In this document: positions 1 through 8,225 of the stretch, in pieces | Layout of the letters: every line of letters begins with the position of its first letter | How positions within the stretch are numbered: the stretch's first letter is position 1 | Source of the DNA: Larkinella arboricola | GTDB taxonomy: Bacteria; Bacteroidota; Bacteroidia; Cytophagales; Spirosomataceae | Length of the DNA: 64,000 nucleotides | Assembly: GCF_003259745.1 (NCBI RefSeq) | Contig: NZ_QLMC01000005.1 | Span: 124,001-188,000, forward strand | Reading direction: 5' to 3' | Program-made: the position numbers and the translations under genes | The notes under the pieces: model-generated | What the model saw: only the letters and a program-made list of their open reading frames with translations | Database searches by the model: none | Told to the model about the DNA's origin: nothing

Positions 1-534
1 GGCATCCTTCCGAACCTGAAAAAAAGCCTGCCCCTTAAGCCAGACTTCCCGGTTTTTGTCCTGAAAATCTGGTACATACTGAATGGTGCTATGCGGTTGT
101 AACTGGACCACGCTACCGTCATTCAGCACAATGGACTGTGGCTGATTCGTCGCATTCGTGCGTTCAACCAGTGACCGTTTAGTTGCAGATGGTAGCGGGC
201 CGGTAGCCAGCGGGCGGCCCGCATGACGGTGTATCAGCAACGCACTCCAGCCGAGCAGCCCCACCAGCACCGCAGCCGCAGCCCACCGCGCGACTACTGG
301 TAGCCGGATGAAACGGTTTTGCTGCCCTGGCGCGGTTTCGTCCGGATCAGTTGTCTGCCGGTCAATCTGCTGCCAGAGTCTCCTTTCCAGGTGCTGCCGG
401 TCGGCAAGGTTCAACGGCGGTTCTTCATCCGTTCCTACCTGCTCATACCAGCGGTTGATCAGCCTGATTTCTGCTGCGCTACACTGGCCTTTTTTGTATT
501 TGGCAAGCAATCGGACGAATTCTTCTTTTTGCAT
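1..534 (-). CDS. FecR-family anti-sigma factor, C-terminus cut by window edge
   Basis: The 178 visible codons encode an inner-membrane anti-sigma factor of the FecR family, which holds an ECF sigma factor and releases it on a signal from a TonB-dependent receptor. Seen: an N-terminal cytoplasmic part (about residues 1-85) with a motif LLAKYKKGQCSAAE that is usual in these proteins, one membrane helix at about 85-105 (WAAAAVLVGLLGWSALLI), and then the start of the periplasmic FecR domain with VLNDGSVVQLQPHSTIQY and VWLKGQAFFQV. The start ATG is at 534-532. The gene runs leftward out of the window, so the C-terminal signalling domain is not seen. It is divergent from the ECF sigma gene at 774, its probable partner. 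The family is certain from the motifs; the partnership is inferred. Confidence 0.9.
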   Translation of the reverse strand, partial: MQKEEFVRLLAKYKKGQCSAAEIRLINRWYEQVGTDEEPPLNLADRQHLERRLWQQIDRQTTDPDETAPGQQNRFIRLPVVARWAAAAVLVGLLGWSALLIHRHAGRPLATGPLPSATKRSLVERTNATNQPQSIVLNDGSVVQLQPHSTIQYVPDFQDKNREVWLKGQAFFQVRKDA

Positions 535-570
535 CAACAGCACGTTGCTTTTTTATACTGGGTAAGTCGA

Positions 571-578
571 CAAACCTA
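571..578 (-). promoter_or_regulatory. Candidate -7 box for the FecR gene
   Basis: On the minus strand this reads TAGGTTTG, a full match to the Bacteroidota -7 consensus TAnnTTTG. It lies 37 bases upstream of the FecR start. No TTG is found at the usual -33 spacing, so the call is tentative. Confidence 0.35.
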
Positions 579-773
579 CCCCATTACCCTAAAAGATTTT
601 ATAAAAAATGAGAATGTTTATATGGATTGCGGTCTTTGGCCCGCTAATTATTTTAATTGTTCAACACAAAGAGTAGAATGAGAACCTTCCCAAATCGGGC
701 TCCAGAAAGCGCCTGCCGTGATTCGTTAAAAAAAATGTAATTTGGTCTTGGTTTCTTCTAAAGCCTTTTACGA

Positions 774-1376
774 ATGCCGGCCACGTTGCGACTTTCTCCG
801 CTGAAAGATTGGGAAGACGAACAGGTGCTCGAAGCCTTGTCCGGAGGCAATCGGATGGCTTTGGCGGAACTGTACAAGCGGTATTGGTATGCGCTGTACC
901 GCGTTGCTTACCAGAAAACCAGATCGGCGGAAACCGCCGAGGAACTGGTGCAGGATCTGTTTGTTCAGCTCTGGCAGAAACGCGGGGCGCTAACTGTTCG
1001 GCGGGTTGATTCCTATTTGTTCAGTGCCCTGAAATATTCCGTGATCGATACCATCAAAAGCCAGGTCGTTCACGAAAAATACCAGGAATACCAGCAGTTC
1101 TTTGCTTCGCAGAGCGACTCTTCGACCGAGGACCATCTGGCGTATACGGACCTGATTGGAACGATCGAAACCGAACTGCTCAAACTACCACCCAAAACGC
1201 AGGAAGTATTCCGCCTGAGCCGGTTTGAAGGCCAGACCATTCCGGAAATTTCGCAAAAGCTCGCCCTGACCGACAAAGCCGTTGAGTACCATCTTACGAA
1301 AGCGCTCAAATTGCTCCGCGCCCAACTCCGGGATTACAGTTTTGTGCTGTGGCTGCTGCTGCTGGCGCAGCGGTAA
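774..1376 (+). CDS. ECF-type RNA polymerase sigma factor (FecI-like, Bacteroidota type)
   Basis: A 200-residue sigma-70 family factor of the extracytoplasmic-function group. Sigma region 2 lies at about residues 28-70 (LAELYKRYWYALYRVAYQ, then AEELVQDLFVQLW), and region 4 at about 138-186 (LPPKTQEVFRLSRFEG and a helix-turn-helix around IPEISQKLALTDKAVEYH). The last dozen residues are very hydrophobic (FVLWLLLLAQ), a tail often present in Bacteroidota FecI-like factors. The gene is divergent from the FecR gene and has about 240 bases of shared upstream DNA; sigma and anti-sigma are more often in one operon. The target is probably a TonB-dependent receptor locus outside the window to the left. 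Family is secure; regulon is inferred. Confidence 0.92.
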   Translation: MPATLRLSPLKDWEDEQVLEALSGGNRMALAELYKRYWYALYRVAYQKTRSAETAEELVQDLFVQLWQKRGALTVRRVDSYLFSALKYSVIDTIKSQVVHEKYQEYQQFFASQSDSSTEDHLAYTDLIGTIETELLKLPPKTQEVFRLSRFEGQTIPEISQKLALTDKAVEYHLTKALKLLRAQLRDYSFVLWLLLLAQR

Positions 1377-1394
1377 CGGTTTTCTGAAAAAGAC

Positions 1395-2264
1395 TCAATA
1401 CGTCTTGGTCATATCCGCCGGGATGTGCAGAATGAAGTTCGCCAGATTCTGGTTGGCTTTGTCTGGCTTCTGAACGTCCGGTACTTCAACCGATGCAATC
1501 GTCACAATTTTCAAATCGGGCTGTTTCTGGCGCAGGTACCAGATAATTCCCTCAAAATTATTGGAATGATAGGACCCGTTGTAGTGCAGGAACGTGGTGC
1601 CGGGTTTGCGGTTCTGAAGGATGAAATGGGCCATTGTGGCGTCTTTAATGGCCTGGGCGCGGGCAAAATTGGCTCCTTGTTCCGAGTCGGACTTGGCGTT
1701 GCCGCCGTGCATCATGTCGAGCATGGCTTTGTAGCCGGGTAACGTCAGATCAACGGTCAATGGGAGAGGGGCAATCCAGGCTTTCTGAGCGGCCGGAACC
1801 GTATCGAGCGAGGCCAGCCCCTGCCGGGCGACGGCGCTGGCGTACCGGCGCGGCACATTAGTCGCAATAAACGTCAGTTTGTGTTCGCGCGCAAAATCGA
1901 CCAGCGGGCGGTAATCGGTTTTGTAGTTGCTCCAGAGCCGGGCCTGTTTGGCAAATTCCCTGTCCGTCGTTTTGCCGGTAACATAGTCAGTCAGAGCGGT
2001 CTGGTTATCTGCTTCAAACATTTCGGCACCCAGCATCAGTTGCGCTTTCCGGTCGGCGTATAAATCTTTGGTTAACTGCAATTCCAGCCAGTGACAGATC
2101 GGGTTGTTGTGCAGTTCACCAAAAAAAACAACGTCAGCTTCTTTTGCTTCTTTTAAAACCTTTTGATAATCAACGGTTTTTAGCTTCTGGTTGTAAAACT
2201 GATACGCCGGTTTATCGCTGGTGAAGGCAAGGCAGCCGAGAACGAACAGAAGGAGGTATTTCAT
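1395..2264 (-). CDS. ChaN-family haem-binding-like (putative) lipoprotein
   Basis: 289 residues matching the ChaN/DUF399 family (Tiki-like fold), members of which bind haem or iron at the outer membrane. The signature GELHNNPICHWLELQL is present at residues 49-64 with E50 and H52, and a second conserved histidine occurs near FLHYNGSYHSNNF. The N-terminus MKYLLLFVLGC has a possible lipobox with Cys11, so the mature protein may be lipid-anchored. Convergent with the sigma factor gene (18 bases apart). ChaN homologues often sit near iron receptor genes, which fits the neighbouring FecI/FecR pair. Exact substrate is not known; an alternative is a TraB/Tiki-type protease-like role. Confidence 0.8.
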   Translation of the reverse strand: MKYLLLFVLGCLAFTSDKPAYQFYNQKLKTVDYQKVLKEAKEADVVFFGELHNNPICHWLELQLTKDLYADRKAQLMLGAEMFEADNQTALTDYVTGKTTDREFAKQARLWSNYKTDYRPLVDFAREHKLTFIATNVPRRYASAVARQGLASLDTVPAAQKAWIAPLPLTVDLTLPGYKAMLDMMHGGNAKSDSEQGANFARAQAIKDATMAHFILQNRKPGTTFLHYNGSYHSNNFEGIIWYLRQKQPDLKIVTIASVEVPDVQKPDKANQNLANFILHIPADMTKTY

Positions 2265-2300
2265 TGCATCTAGTTAGTTAGACGCAATGTAAACAAGAAA

Positions 2301-2395
2301 GGTTATTTCGCGGAGCTTAGCGGAGAATATCCGAGTTACGCAGAGACAGTACTCCGCTAAACTCTCTTCCCTCCGCTAAACTCCGCGAAATAACC
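2301..2395. repeat. Long intergenic inverted repeat (25-base arms)
   Basis: The arm at 2301-2325 (beginning GGTTATTTCGCGGAG) is matched by the reverse complement of 2371-2395 at 24 of 25 positions, with 45 bases between. Inside the loop are further fragments of the same vocabulary (CTCCGCTAA at 2352-2360). It lies between two leftward genes (ChaN-like and DUF1080). It could act as a strong RNA hairpin or be a copy of a dispersed repeat of the Bacteroidota CTCCGC/ACGCAGAG type; no transposase or target duplication is seen. Confidence 0.75.
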
Positions 2396-2433
2396 TCTTA
2401 CGCGAACTAACCTCTTATTAGCTTCGACTAAGC

Positions 2434-3225
2434 TTACAACTCCCGAATCCAGATGTTCCGGAAACCAACCGGGTTACCGTGATCCTGCAACAACAGGGGG
2501 CCTTTGCCGTGGGGTTGTACTTTCGGATAGCCAATGTATTCCGTCGTTCCTTTGATGTGGAAATCGTACAGGATCAACACGCCGTTCAGTAAAACCGTTA
2601 CCTTGCCCATTTCCGACATCATGCCGTCCTTGTTGAATTTCGGCGCGTAGTAGATGATGTCGTACGTTTGCCATTCGCCCGGTTTGCGGCTCGGGTTCAC
2701 CAGCGGGATGGCCTGTTTGTAAATCGAGCCCACCATCCCGTTCGAATACGTTGGGTTGTTGTAGCCGTCGAGTACCTGAAGTTCGTAACGGCCCTGTAGG
2801 AAAATACCGCTGTTACCGCGTCCCTGACCACTTCCTTCCACTTTTTCAGGAGCTCTGAACTCGATGTGCAACTGGAAATCCTGAAATTCCTGCTTGGTCC
2901 GCAGCGAAGCTCCTTTGGCCGAATACATCGCGCCATCGCGGATGGGCCAGGTGTTGGAGCCTTCGGTGACGCCATTCCAATTGGCCGGATTGTAATTTTT
3001 TACGGAAACCCACTGGCTGCCGTCTTTGCCGTCGAACAGCACGATGGCGTCGGACGGGGCCGTGGTGCCCGATGCGGTGTTGGGCGACAACACACCCGGT
3101 GTTACCACGCGCGGAACGGGTTCCCAGATTTCGGAAGACTCCGGATTTTGCTGCCGCTTTTCCTGAGCAACCGCGACTTGAGCCATACCGGCCAGTACGA
3201 TTAGGGCTAAGAAATTTTTCTTCAT
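2434..3225 (-). CDS. Secreted DUF1080 (3-keto-disaccharide hydrolase-like) protein
   Basis: A DUF1080 (PF06439) protein of about 263 residues with a concanavalin-like jelly-roll fold; some family members hydrolyse 3-keto-glycosides. Seen: signal peptide at the start (MKKNFLALIVLAG ... VAVAQ), the usual opening IVLFDGKDGSQWV, then RTKQEFQDFQLHIEFR, GRGNSGIFLQGRYELQVLD and the final GNPVGFRNIWIREL, all typical of the domain. The start at 3225 is chosen because the signal peptide begins there; an in-frame start nine codons upstream exists. It is a single-gene unit before threonine aldolase on the same strand. Periplasmic or outer-membrane glycan breakdown is likely, but the substrate cannot be read from sequence. 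Confidence 0.85.
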   Translation of the reverse strand: MKKNFLALIVLAGMAQVAVAQEKRQQNPESSEIWEPVPRVVTPGVLSPNTASGTTAPSDAIVLFDGKDGSQWVSVKNYNPANWNGVTEGSNTWPIRDGAMYSAKGASLRTKQEFQDFQLHIEFRAPEKVEGSGQGRGNSGIFLQGRYELQVLDGYNNPTYSNGMVGSIYKQAIPLVNPSRKPGEWQTYDIIYYAPKFNKDGMMSEMGKVTVLLNGVLILYDFHIKGTTEYIGYPKVQPHGKGPLLLQDHGNPVGFRNIWIREL

Positions 3226-3318
3226 TCGTAAAATGTAGGATTGTGTAAACAATGAGTTGTACGAAATATTGGGACCAAAGATAAATTAAATGTAATCGCC
3301 TTGTTTGTTTCTACCCCT

Positions 3319-4329
3319 TCAGGCCAACCTTTTTTGCAATTCCGCCAGATGATCGTCCGTAAAGTCAAGGTGGGTAACAAAGCGTACCAGGTGCTTGCCG
3401 AACACACTACACCGAATGCCTTTTTGGGCCAGTTGCTGGACATAATCAGTTGCCAGAACGGTTTCGCTCAGCCGGAAAATAACGATGTTGGTGTCGATTG
3501 GATAAATGGCGTCCACTTCCGGGAGGGCTTTCAGCATGGGTTCAATGGCTTTGGCCCGCCGGTGATCTTCTTTTAGCCGGTCAACGTGATGATCGAGTGC
3601 GTAGATGCCCGCAGCGGCCAGATAACCCGCCTGCCGCCAGCCCCCGCCCATTACTTTGCGGTAACGCCGGGCCTGTTTGACGACATCACGGGTGCCAAGC
3701 AGGAGAGAACCCACCGGACAGCCCAGCCCTTTGGACAGACAGATGCTGATGGAGTCGAACAACTGACCGTGTTCGAGCGGGGTTTCGCCGGTTTCGACCA
3801 ACGCGTTGAACAACCGGGCGCCGTCAAGATGCAGAATTAAACCGTTTTGGTCGCAAACTTCCCGGATTGCCCTGATTTCCGGCAAGGTGTAATAACAGCC
3901 CCCACCTTTGTTGACGGTATTTTCCAGGCAAACCAGCCGGGTCAGGGGTCGGTGTACGTCGTCGGGCTGGATGCTGTCGCGAACCAGTTCGGGCGTCAGT
4001 TTGCCAAACTTTCCCTGGGTTAGTGTCACGGAAGCCAGCGCGTTGACCGCAATACCGCCCCCTTCATACTGATAGACGTGCGAAAGCTGATCGCAGATCA
4101 CATCGTCGCCGGGGCGGGTGTGGGTCCGGATGGCGAGTTGGTTGGTCATGGTACCGGACGGGCAGAAGAGGGCGGCTTCCTTGCCGAAAAGCCGGGTGGC
4201 TTTTTCTTCCAGGGCGTTGACGGTTGGGTCGTCGCCGGACACATCATCGCCCACTTCCGCCTTAAACATAGCCTCCAGCATCGCAGGAGTCGGTTTGGTA
4301 ACGGTATCGCTACGCAGATCAATTGTCAT
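3319..4329 (-). CDS. ltaE: Low-specificity threonine aldolase
   Basis: 336-residue PLP enzyme of the beta-eliminating lyase/threonine aldolase family, which splits threonine (or allo-threonine) to glycine and acetaldehyde. Seen: N-terminal [44 protein letters not shown], the substrate-site stretch [20 protein letters not shown], and the PLP-binding lysine K200 in [14 protein letters not shown]. Length is normal for the family. It sits 17 bases downstream of the gamma-glutamyltransferase gene on the same strand, so the two may be co-transcribed; both feed amino-acid turnover. Cytoplasmic, no signal peptide. Confidence 0.95.
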   Translation of the reverse strand: MTIDLRSDTVTKPTPAMLEAMFKAEVGDDVSGDDPTVNALEEKATRLFGKEAALFCPSGTMTNQLAIRTHTRPGDDVICDQLSHVYQYEGGGIAVNALASVTLTQGKFGKLTPELVRDSIQPDDVHRPLTRLVCLENTVNKGGGCYYTLPEIRAIREVCDQNGLILHLDGARLFNALVETGETPLEHGQLFDSISICLSKGLGCPVGSLLLGTRDVVKQARRYRKVMGGGWRQAGYLAAAGIYALDHHVDRLKEDHRRAKAIEPMLKALPEVDAIYPIDTNIVIFRLSETVLATDYVQQLAQKGIRCSVFGKHLVRFVTHLDFTDDHLAELQKRLA

Positions 4330-4346
4330 GTTGATGTATTTTTAAT

Positions 4347-6080
4347 TCAATAGCCAGCGGCCTGTCCGTCTTTACGCATCTCGGACGCTCCCTGATACAC
4401 GCGGTTGGCGGGCGTAACCTGAATGGCCTGGTAACCACCGAAAAAGTCGGTGTCGGTCAGCCGGTGGCCCCGGCGCTGCAACTCCTGCCGGACGTTTTCG
4501 GGAATACCGCTTTCGAGTGCGAGTTTGCCCCCGTCGATCATCTGGGTTCCTGTCGGTTCGCTGCTTCCTCCGTGGCTGAACCGGGCGGCATCTCCCGCTT
4601 CCTGCACATTCAGGCCGAAGTCGATAATGTTGCAGAGAATTTGCAGGTGGCCCTGCGGCTGCATGGCACCCCCCATGACGCCAAAACTTAGAAAAGGCTG
4701 GCCGTTTTTCAGGACAAAACCGGGGATGATGGTTGTAAAAGGTCGTTTGCCTGGCGCGTAGACATTGGCGTGGCCTTCTTCCATACTGAAACTGGTGCCC
4801 CGATTCTGGAATGTAAAGCCCAGGCCGTCGGGCACCATACCGCTGCCAAATTCAAGCATGTTGCTCTGAATCAGCGACACGATGTTGCCTTCGTCGTCGG
4901 CCACCGTCAGATAAACCGTATCGCCCGACTGCAAAACCGGCACCCCGGCATCGATGCGCTCGGCGGCCCGTTTCGGATCAATGAGTTTTCGGCGTTGGGC
5001 TGCGTATTCTTTGGAAAGAAGCCAGGTCAGCGGGATTTTGGAGAAATCCGGATCGGCGTAGTGCCGGGCACGGTCCTCAAACGCCAGTTTTTTGGCTTCA
5101 ACGAGCAAATGCAGGTAATCGGCGCTGTTGTGGCCCAGGCTTTTCAGGTCGTATCCCTCCAGAATGTTCAGCATCTGAAGCACCGAAATTCCCTGACCGT
5201 TGGGCGGCAGTTCGTATACATCGTAGCCACGATAGTTGACCGAAACCGGCTCGATCCAGGTACTCTGGTGAGCGGCCAGATCGTCTTTTCGCAGGTAAAT
5301 TCCGGTCCGGTGGGCGTACCGATCCATTGCGTCGGCCAGTTTGCCTTTATAAAAAGCGTCCCGTCCGTCGGTAGCGATGGCAGTGTAGGTAGCCGCCAAA
5401 TCCGGGTTGCGGAATAACTGACCTTCGGCGGGTACCTGGCCGTTGATGAGAAACGTTTTCCGGAAATTATCAAACTCGCCGACGGTTTTCTGGCTGGCTT
5501 CCAGTCGGCTGACGGCGGTTTTCCAGGAATAGGCAATGACCTGCGGCACCGGAACGCCCTCCTTTGCATACCGGATGCTGGGGGCCAGAAGCGTTTTCAT
5601 CGGGAGCTTCCCAAACCGTTTGTTCAGTTGAAACCAGCCATCGACGGCACCCGGCACCGATACCGACAGCGGACCGTACAGCGGTAGTTGCTTCTGATCG
5701 CCCAGCAGACTCTTTAGTTTGGCATACGTCAGTCCGTAGGCCGAGCGCCCGCTGGCGTTCAATCCGTACAGTTTGCGGTCCCTGGCCGACCAGACAATCG
5801 CGAATAAATCACCCCCAATGCCGCAGTTGTTGGGTTCTACCAGACCCAGCATGGCATTGGCCGCAATGGCCGCATCCACCGCCGTTCCGCCCTGTTTCAG
5901 CACATCCAGACCCGTTTGCGTCGCTAGCGGGTGGCTGGTTGCTACCATGCCGTGTGTTCCCAGCACCGGACTGCGGGTGGCAAAACTTGCACCGGTCAGG
6001 CGGTCGCCTTTCCCGGATTGTCCGATAACCTGGTTATGGAAGAATATAATCAGCAAAGACAGGCGTAAAACGATGCGCAT
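4347..6080 (-). CDS. ggt: Gamma-glutamyltransferase precursor
   Basis: 577-residue N-terminal-nucleophile hydrolase that transfers or hydrolyses the gamma-glutamyl group of glutathione in the periplasm. Seen: hydrophobic signal peptide (about residues 1-20), GMVATSHPLATQTGLDVL, GGTAVDAAIAANAMLGLVEP, CGIGGDLFAIV, and the self-cleavage region GDTVYLTVADDEGN. Aligned to E. coli Ggt (TTHYSVVD), the nucleophile is T388. The oxyanion-side MGGAMQPQGHLQI is also present. Length fits the unprocessed precursor. It precedes threonine aldolase on the same strand. Other members of this superfamily (cephalosporin acylase-like) look similar, but glutathione-type activity is the default. Confidence 0.93.
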   Translation of the reverse strand: MRIVLRLSLLIIFFHNQVIGQSGKGDRLTGASFATRSPVLGTHGMVATSHPLATQTGLDVLKQGGTAVDAAIAANAMLGLVEPNNCGIGGDLFAIVWSARDRKLYGLNASGRSAYGLTYAKLKSLLGDQKQLPLYGPLSVSVPGAVDGWFQLNKRFGKLPMKTLLAPSIRYAKEGVPVPQVIAYSWKTAVSRLEASQKTVGEFDNFRKTFLINGQVPAEGQLFRNPDLAATYTAIATDGRDAFYKGKLADAMDRYAHRTGIYLRKDDLAAHQSTWIEPVSVNYRGYDVYELPPNGQGISVLQMLNILEGYDLKSLGHNSADYLHLLVEAKKLAFEDRARHYADPDFSKIPLTWLLSKEYAAQRRKLIDPKRAAERIDAGVPVLQSGDTVYLTVADDEGNIVSLIQSNMLEFGSGMVPDGLGFTFQNRGTSFSMEEGHANVYAPGKRPFTTIIPGFVLKNGQPFLSFGVMGGAMQPQGHLQILCNIIDFGLNVQEAGDAARFSHGGSSEPTGTQMIDGGKLALESGIPENVRQELQRRGHRLTDTDFFGGYQAIQVTPANRVYQGASEMRKDGQAAGY

Positions 6081-6348
6081 CGGGTAAAAACGAAATTGAC
6101 CATTAAAAATACACCCGTAATGCGATTTGTCCTACTAACGGCGGTAGTAGATTGCTGCTTGAAGCCGTGTTGATGGTGCCTAATAGGGTAATAATGAAAG
6201 TTTTGTCGCTTGACTGACGAATTCGGGAATTTGCCTCATCTTTGTGTTCTATTATTCGATATTAAAATAATTCTGTTTCAGGTGGGCGTAACTATTTATA
6301 AAAAATTTTAAAAATGTAGTAACTTTCCACCCCAAATTTCAAATTTAT

Positions 6349-8220
6349 ATGCGTATAAACTCTATGACTACAACCATGGCTCGGCTGTTGTTGGGCGTCG
6401 GCTGGGTCTGTAACGTTGGGCTGGCCCTGGCCCAACCCAAGTCGGATCAACCCAGTGCGTTGCCGCTTAACGACCTGAGCGCGTTTCAAAAACCCGGCAA
6501 AAACTGGCAGATCGTCGGTGATGTATCGGCTAATCTGAACCAAAATAATGTATTGACCAGTACGAAAGGGACTGGTGTACTGGCGAACCTGCCCGTCAAA
6601 GACGGTAACATCGATCTGGTATCGAATTTCCAGCACGGCGACGTGGACCTGGATCTGGATTTCATGATTGCGAAAGGTTCCAATTCCGGAATCTACCTGC
6701 AGGGCCGGTATGAAATTCAACTGCTCGATAGCTGGGGTGTCAAAACGCCCAGAGCGGGTGATAATGGCGGTATTTACGAACGTTGGGACGACAGCAAACC
6801 CGACGGGCAGAAGGGCTATGAAGGCCACCCGCCCCGCCAGAATGCCAGCCGCGCACCGGGTTTGTGGCAACACCTGAAAATATCCTTTCAGGCCCCGCGC
6901 TTCGATGCCAGCGGCAAGAAAATTGAAAACGCCCGGATGCTGCTCGTCGAACTGAACGGCGTGGCCATCCACGAAAACGTTGAACTGTCGGGACCGACCC
7001 GCGGTGCGCTGGGCAACAACGAAGTGGCAATGGGACCGCTGCGGATTCAGGGCGACCACGGCCCGGTGGCGCTTCGGAACATCATCATTAAAAATTACGA
7101 CAAACCCCGTCCGGAGCTGATGAACCTGAAATATACGGTTTACAAAGGACGGTTTGATAAAGAGCCGGATTTCAGCAAGCTGCCGCCGGAAGCCGAAGGT
7201 TCGTCGGTTCTTCTGACGGCGAACGTGACCCGGATTCCGAACGAGTTTCTGATTCGGTATACCGGCACACTCCGCGTGAAAGAACCGGGCGATTATGCCT
7301 TCAATCTGGGTGCAGCCGGTGGGGGTGGTATGATGAAAATCAACAACAAAGTGGTCATTACGCCCGGCGACCGTCGGCAAAACGGCAGCGTTACGTTGCC
7401 TGCCGGTGATGTGCCGTTTGAGTTGATGTACGCCAAGCTGGAAGACTGGGCCAAACCGTCCATCGGATTAGCGGTTACCGGTCCCGGTATTCGTGAATAC
7501 GTCATCAGTGACCCCAGCAACAACAATTCCGGCGACCCGACCGACCCGATTCTGGTCGATGCATCGTCGAATACCGTTCTGCGGAGCTTCATGGATATGC
7601 CCGGCTATAAAAATGCACAGGGCCGGACCCTGCGGGTGGTACATGCCGTTTCGGTGGGCAGCCCTGATCAGGTGCATTACACCTACGATATGGATAACGG
7701 TGCGCTGATTCAAGTTTGGCGGGGTAAGTTTCTGGATGCTACCCCGATGTGGCACGATCGGGGCGATGGTTCGTCGCGGCCGATGGGCATGGTGCAGCGG
7801 TTAGGTATGCCGTTGCCCGGACTGACAAAGCTGGCTTCTGCGCAAGCCGCCTGGCCTACCGATACAACCGGCAGCGGTTACCGCCCAAGAGGCTATCTGC
7901 TCGACGAAAACGACCGTCCGACGTTCCGCTACCAGACGTACGGTGCTACGGTGACGGATGCGGTACGGGTGCTCGACAATGGTCAGGGCGTTCGTCGGGA
8001 GCTGACCGTGCAAAATCCGGCCAGCAATCTGTATGCCCGGCTGGTGGAAGGCACTACCATTGCTCCGCTGGAAAACGGCATGTACGTTGTTGACGGCAAG
8101 GCGTATTACGTGCGCATTGATGATGCCGGGGGCGCAACGCCGACGGTACGGAAAGTAGGCGAACGGCAGGAACTGATCGTTCCGGTGAAGGGCAAACTGA
8201 GTTACTCGATCCTGTTTTAA
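6349..8220 (+). CDS. Large secreted DUF1080 protein with PA14-like and extra C-terminal domain
   Basis: 623 residues. After a signal peptide (to about residue 29, GLALAQ) there is a DUF1080 domain at about 45-255: LDLDFMIAKGSNSGIYLQG, RYEIQLLDSWG, LRIQGDHGPVALRNIIIKNY. About residues 275-385 (LKYTVYKGRFDKEPDFSKL ... YTGTLRVKEPGDYAF) resemble a PA14-type carbohydrate-binding module. The rest (about 410-623) is unassigned. The next gene starts 5 bases later, so the two form an operon. Role inferred: extracellular or periplasmic processing of 3-keto-glycosides, coupled to the oxidoreductase-like neighbour. Three possible ATG starts lie close together (6349, 6364, 6376); all keep the signal peptide. 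This domain set is longer than typical single-domain DUF1080 proteins. Confidence 0.8.
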   Translation: MRINSMTTTMARLLLGVGWVCNVGLALAQPKSDQPSALPLNDLSAFQKPGKNWQIVGDVSANLNQNNVLTSTKGTGVLANLPVKDGNIDLVSNFQHGDVDLDLDFMIAKGSNSGIYLQGRYEIQLLDSWGVKTPRAGDNGGIYERWDDSKPDGQKGYEGHPPRQNASRAPGLWQHLKISFQAPRFDASGKKIENARMLLVELNGVAIHENVELSGPTRGALGNNEVAMGPLRIQGDHGPVALRNIIIKNYDKPRPELMNLKYTVYKGRFDKEPDFSKLPPEAEGSSVLLTANVTRIPNEFLIRYTGTLRVKEPGDYAFNLGAAGGGGMMKINNKVVITPGDRRQNGSVTLPAGDVPFELMYAKLEDWAKPSIGLAVTGPGIREYVISDPSNNNSGDPTDPILVDASSNTVLRSFMDMPGYKNAQGRTLRVVHAVSVGSPDQVHYTYDMDNGALIQVWRGKFLDATPMWHDRGDGSSRPMGMVQRLGMPLPGLTKLASAQAAWPTDTTGSGYRPRGYLLDENDRPTFRYQTYGATVTDAVRVLDNGQGVRRELTVQNPASNLYARLVEGTTIAPLENGMYVVDGKAYYVRIDDAGGATPTVRKVGERQELIVPVKGKLSYSILF

Positions 8221-8225
8221 TTGCT

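Noticed and set aside
319-681. Plus-strand frames over the FecR gene
   Set aside because: The minus strand encodes clear FecR motifs across the same bases.
6292-7380. Minus-strand open frame of 362 codons
   Set aside because: Lies opposite the DUF1080 gene, which has clear domain motifs and a signal peptide.
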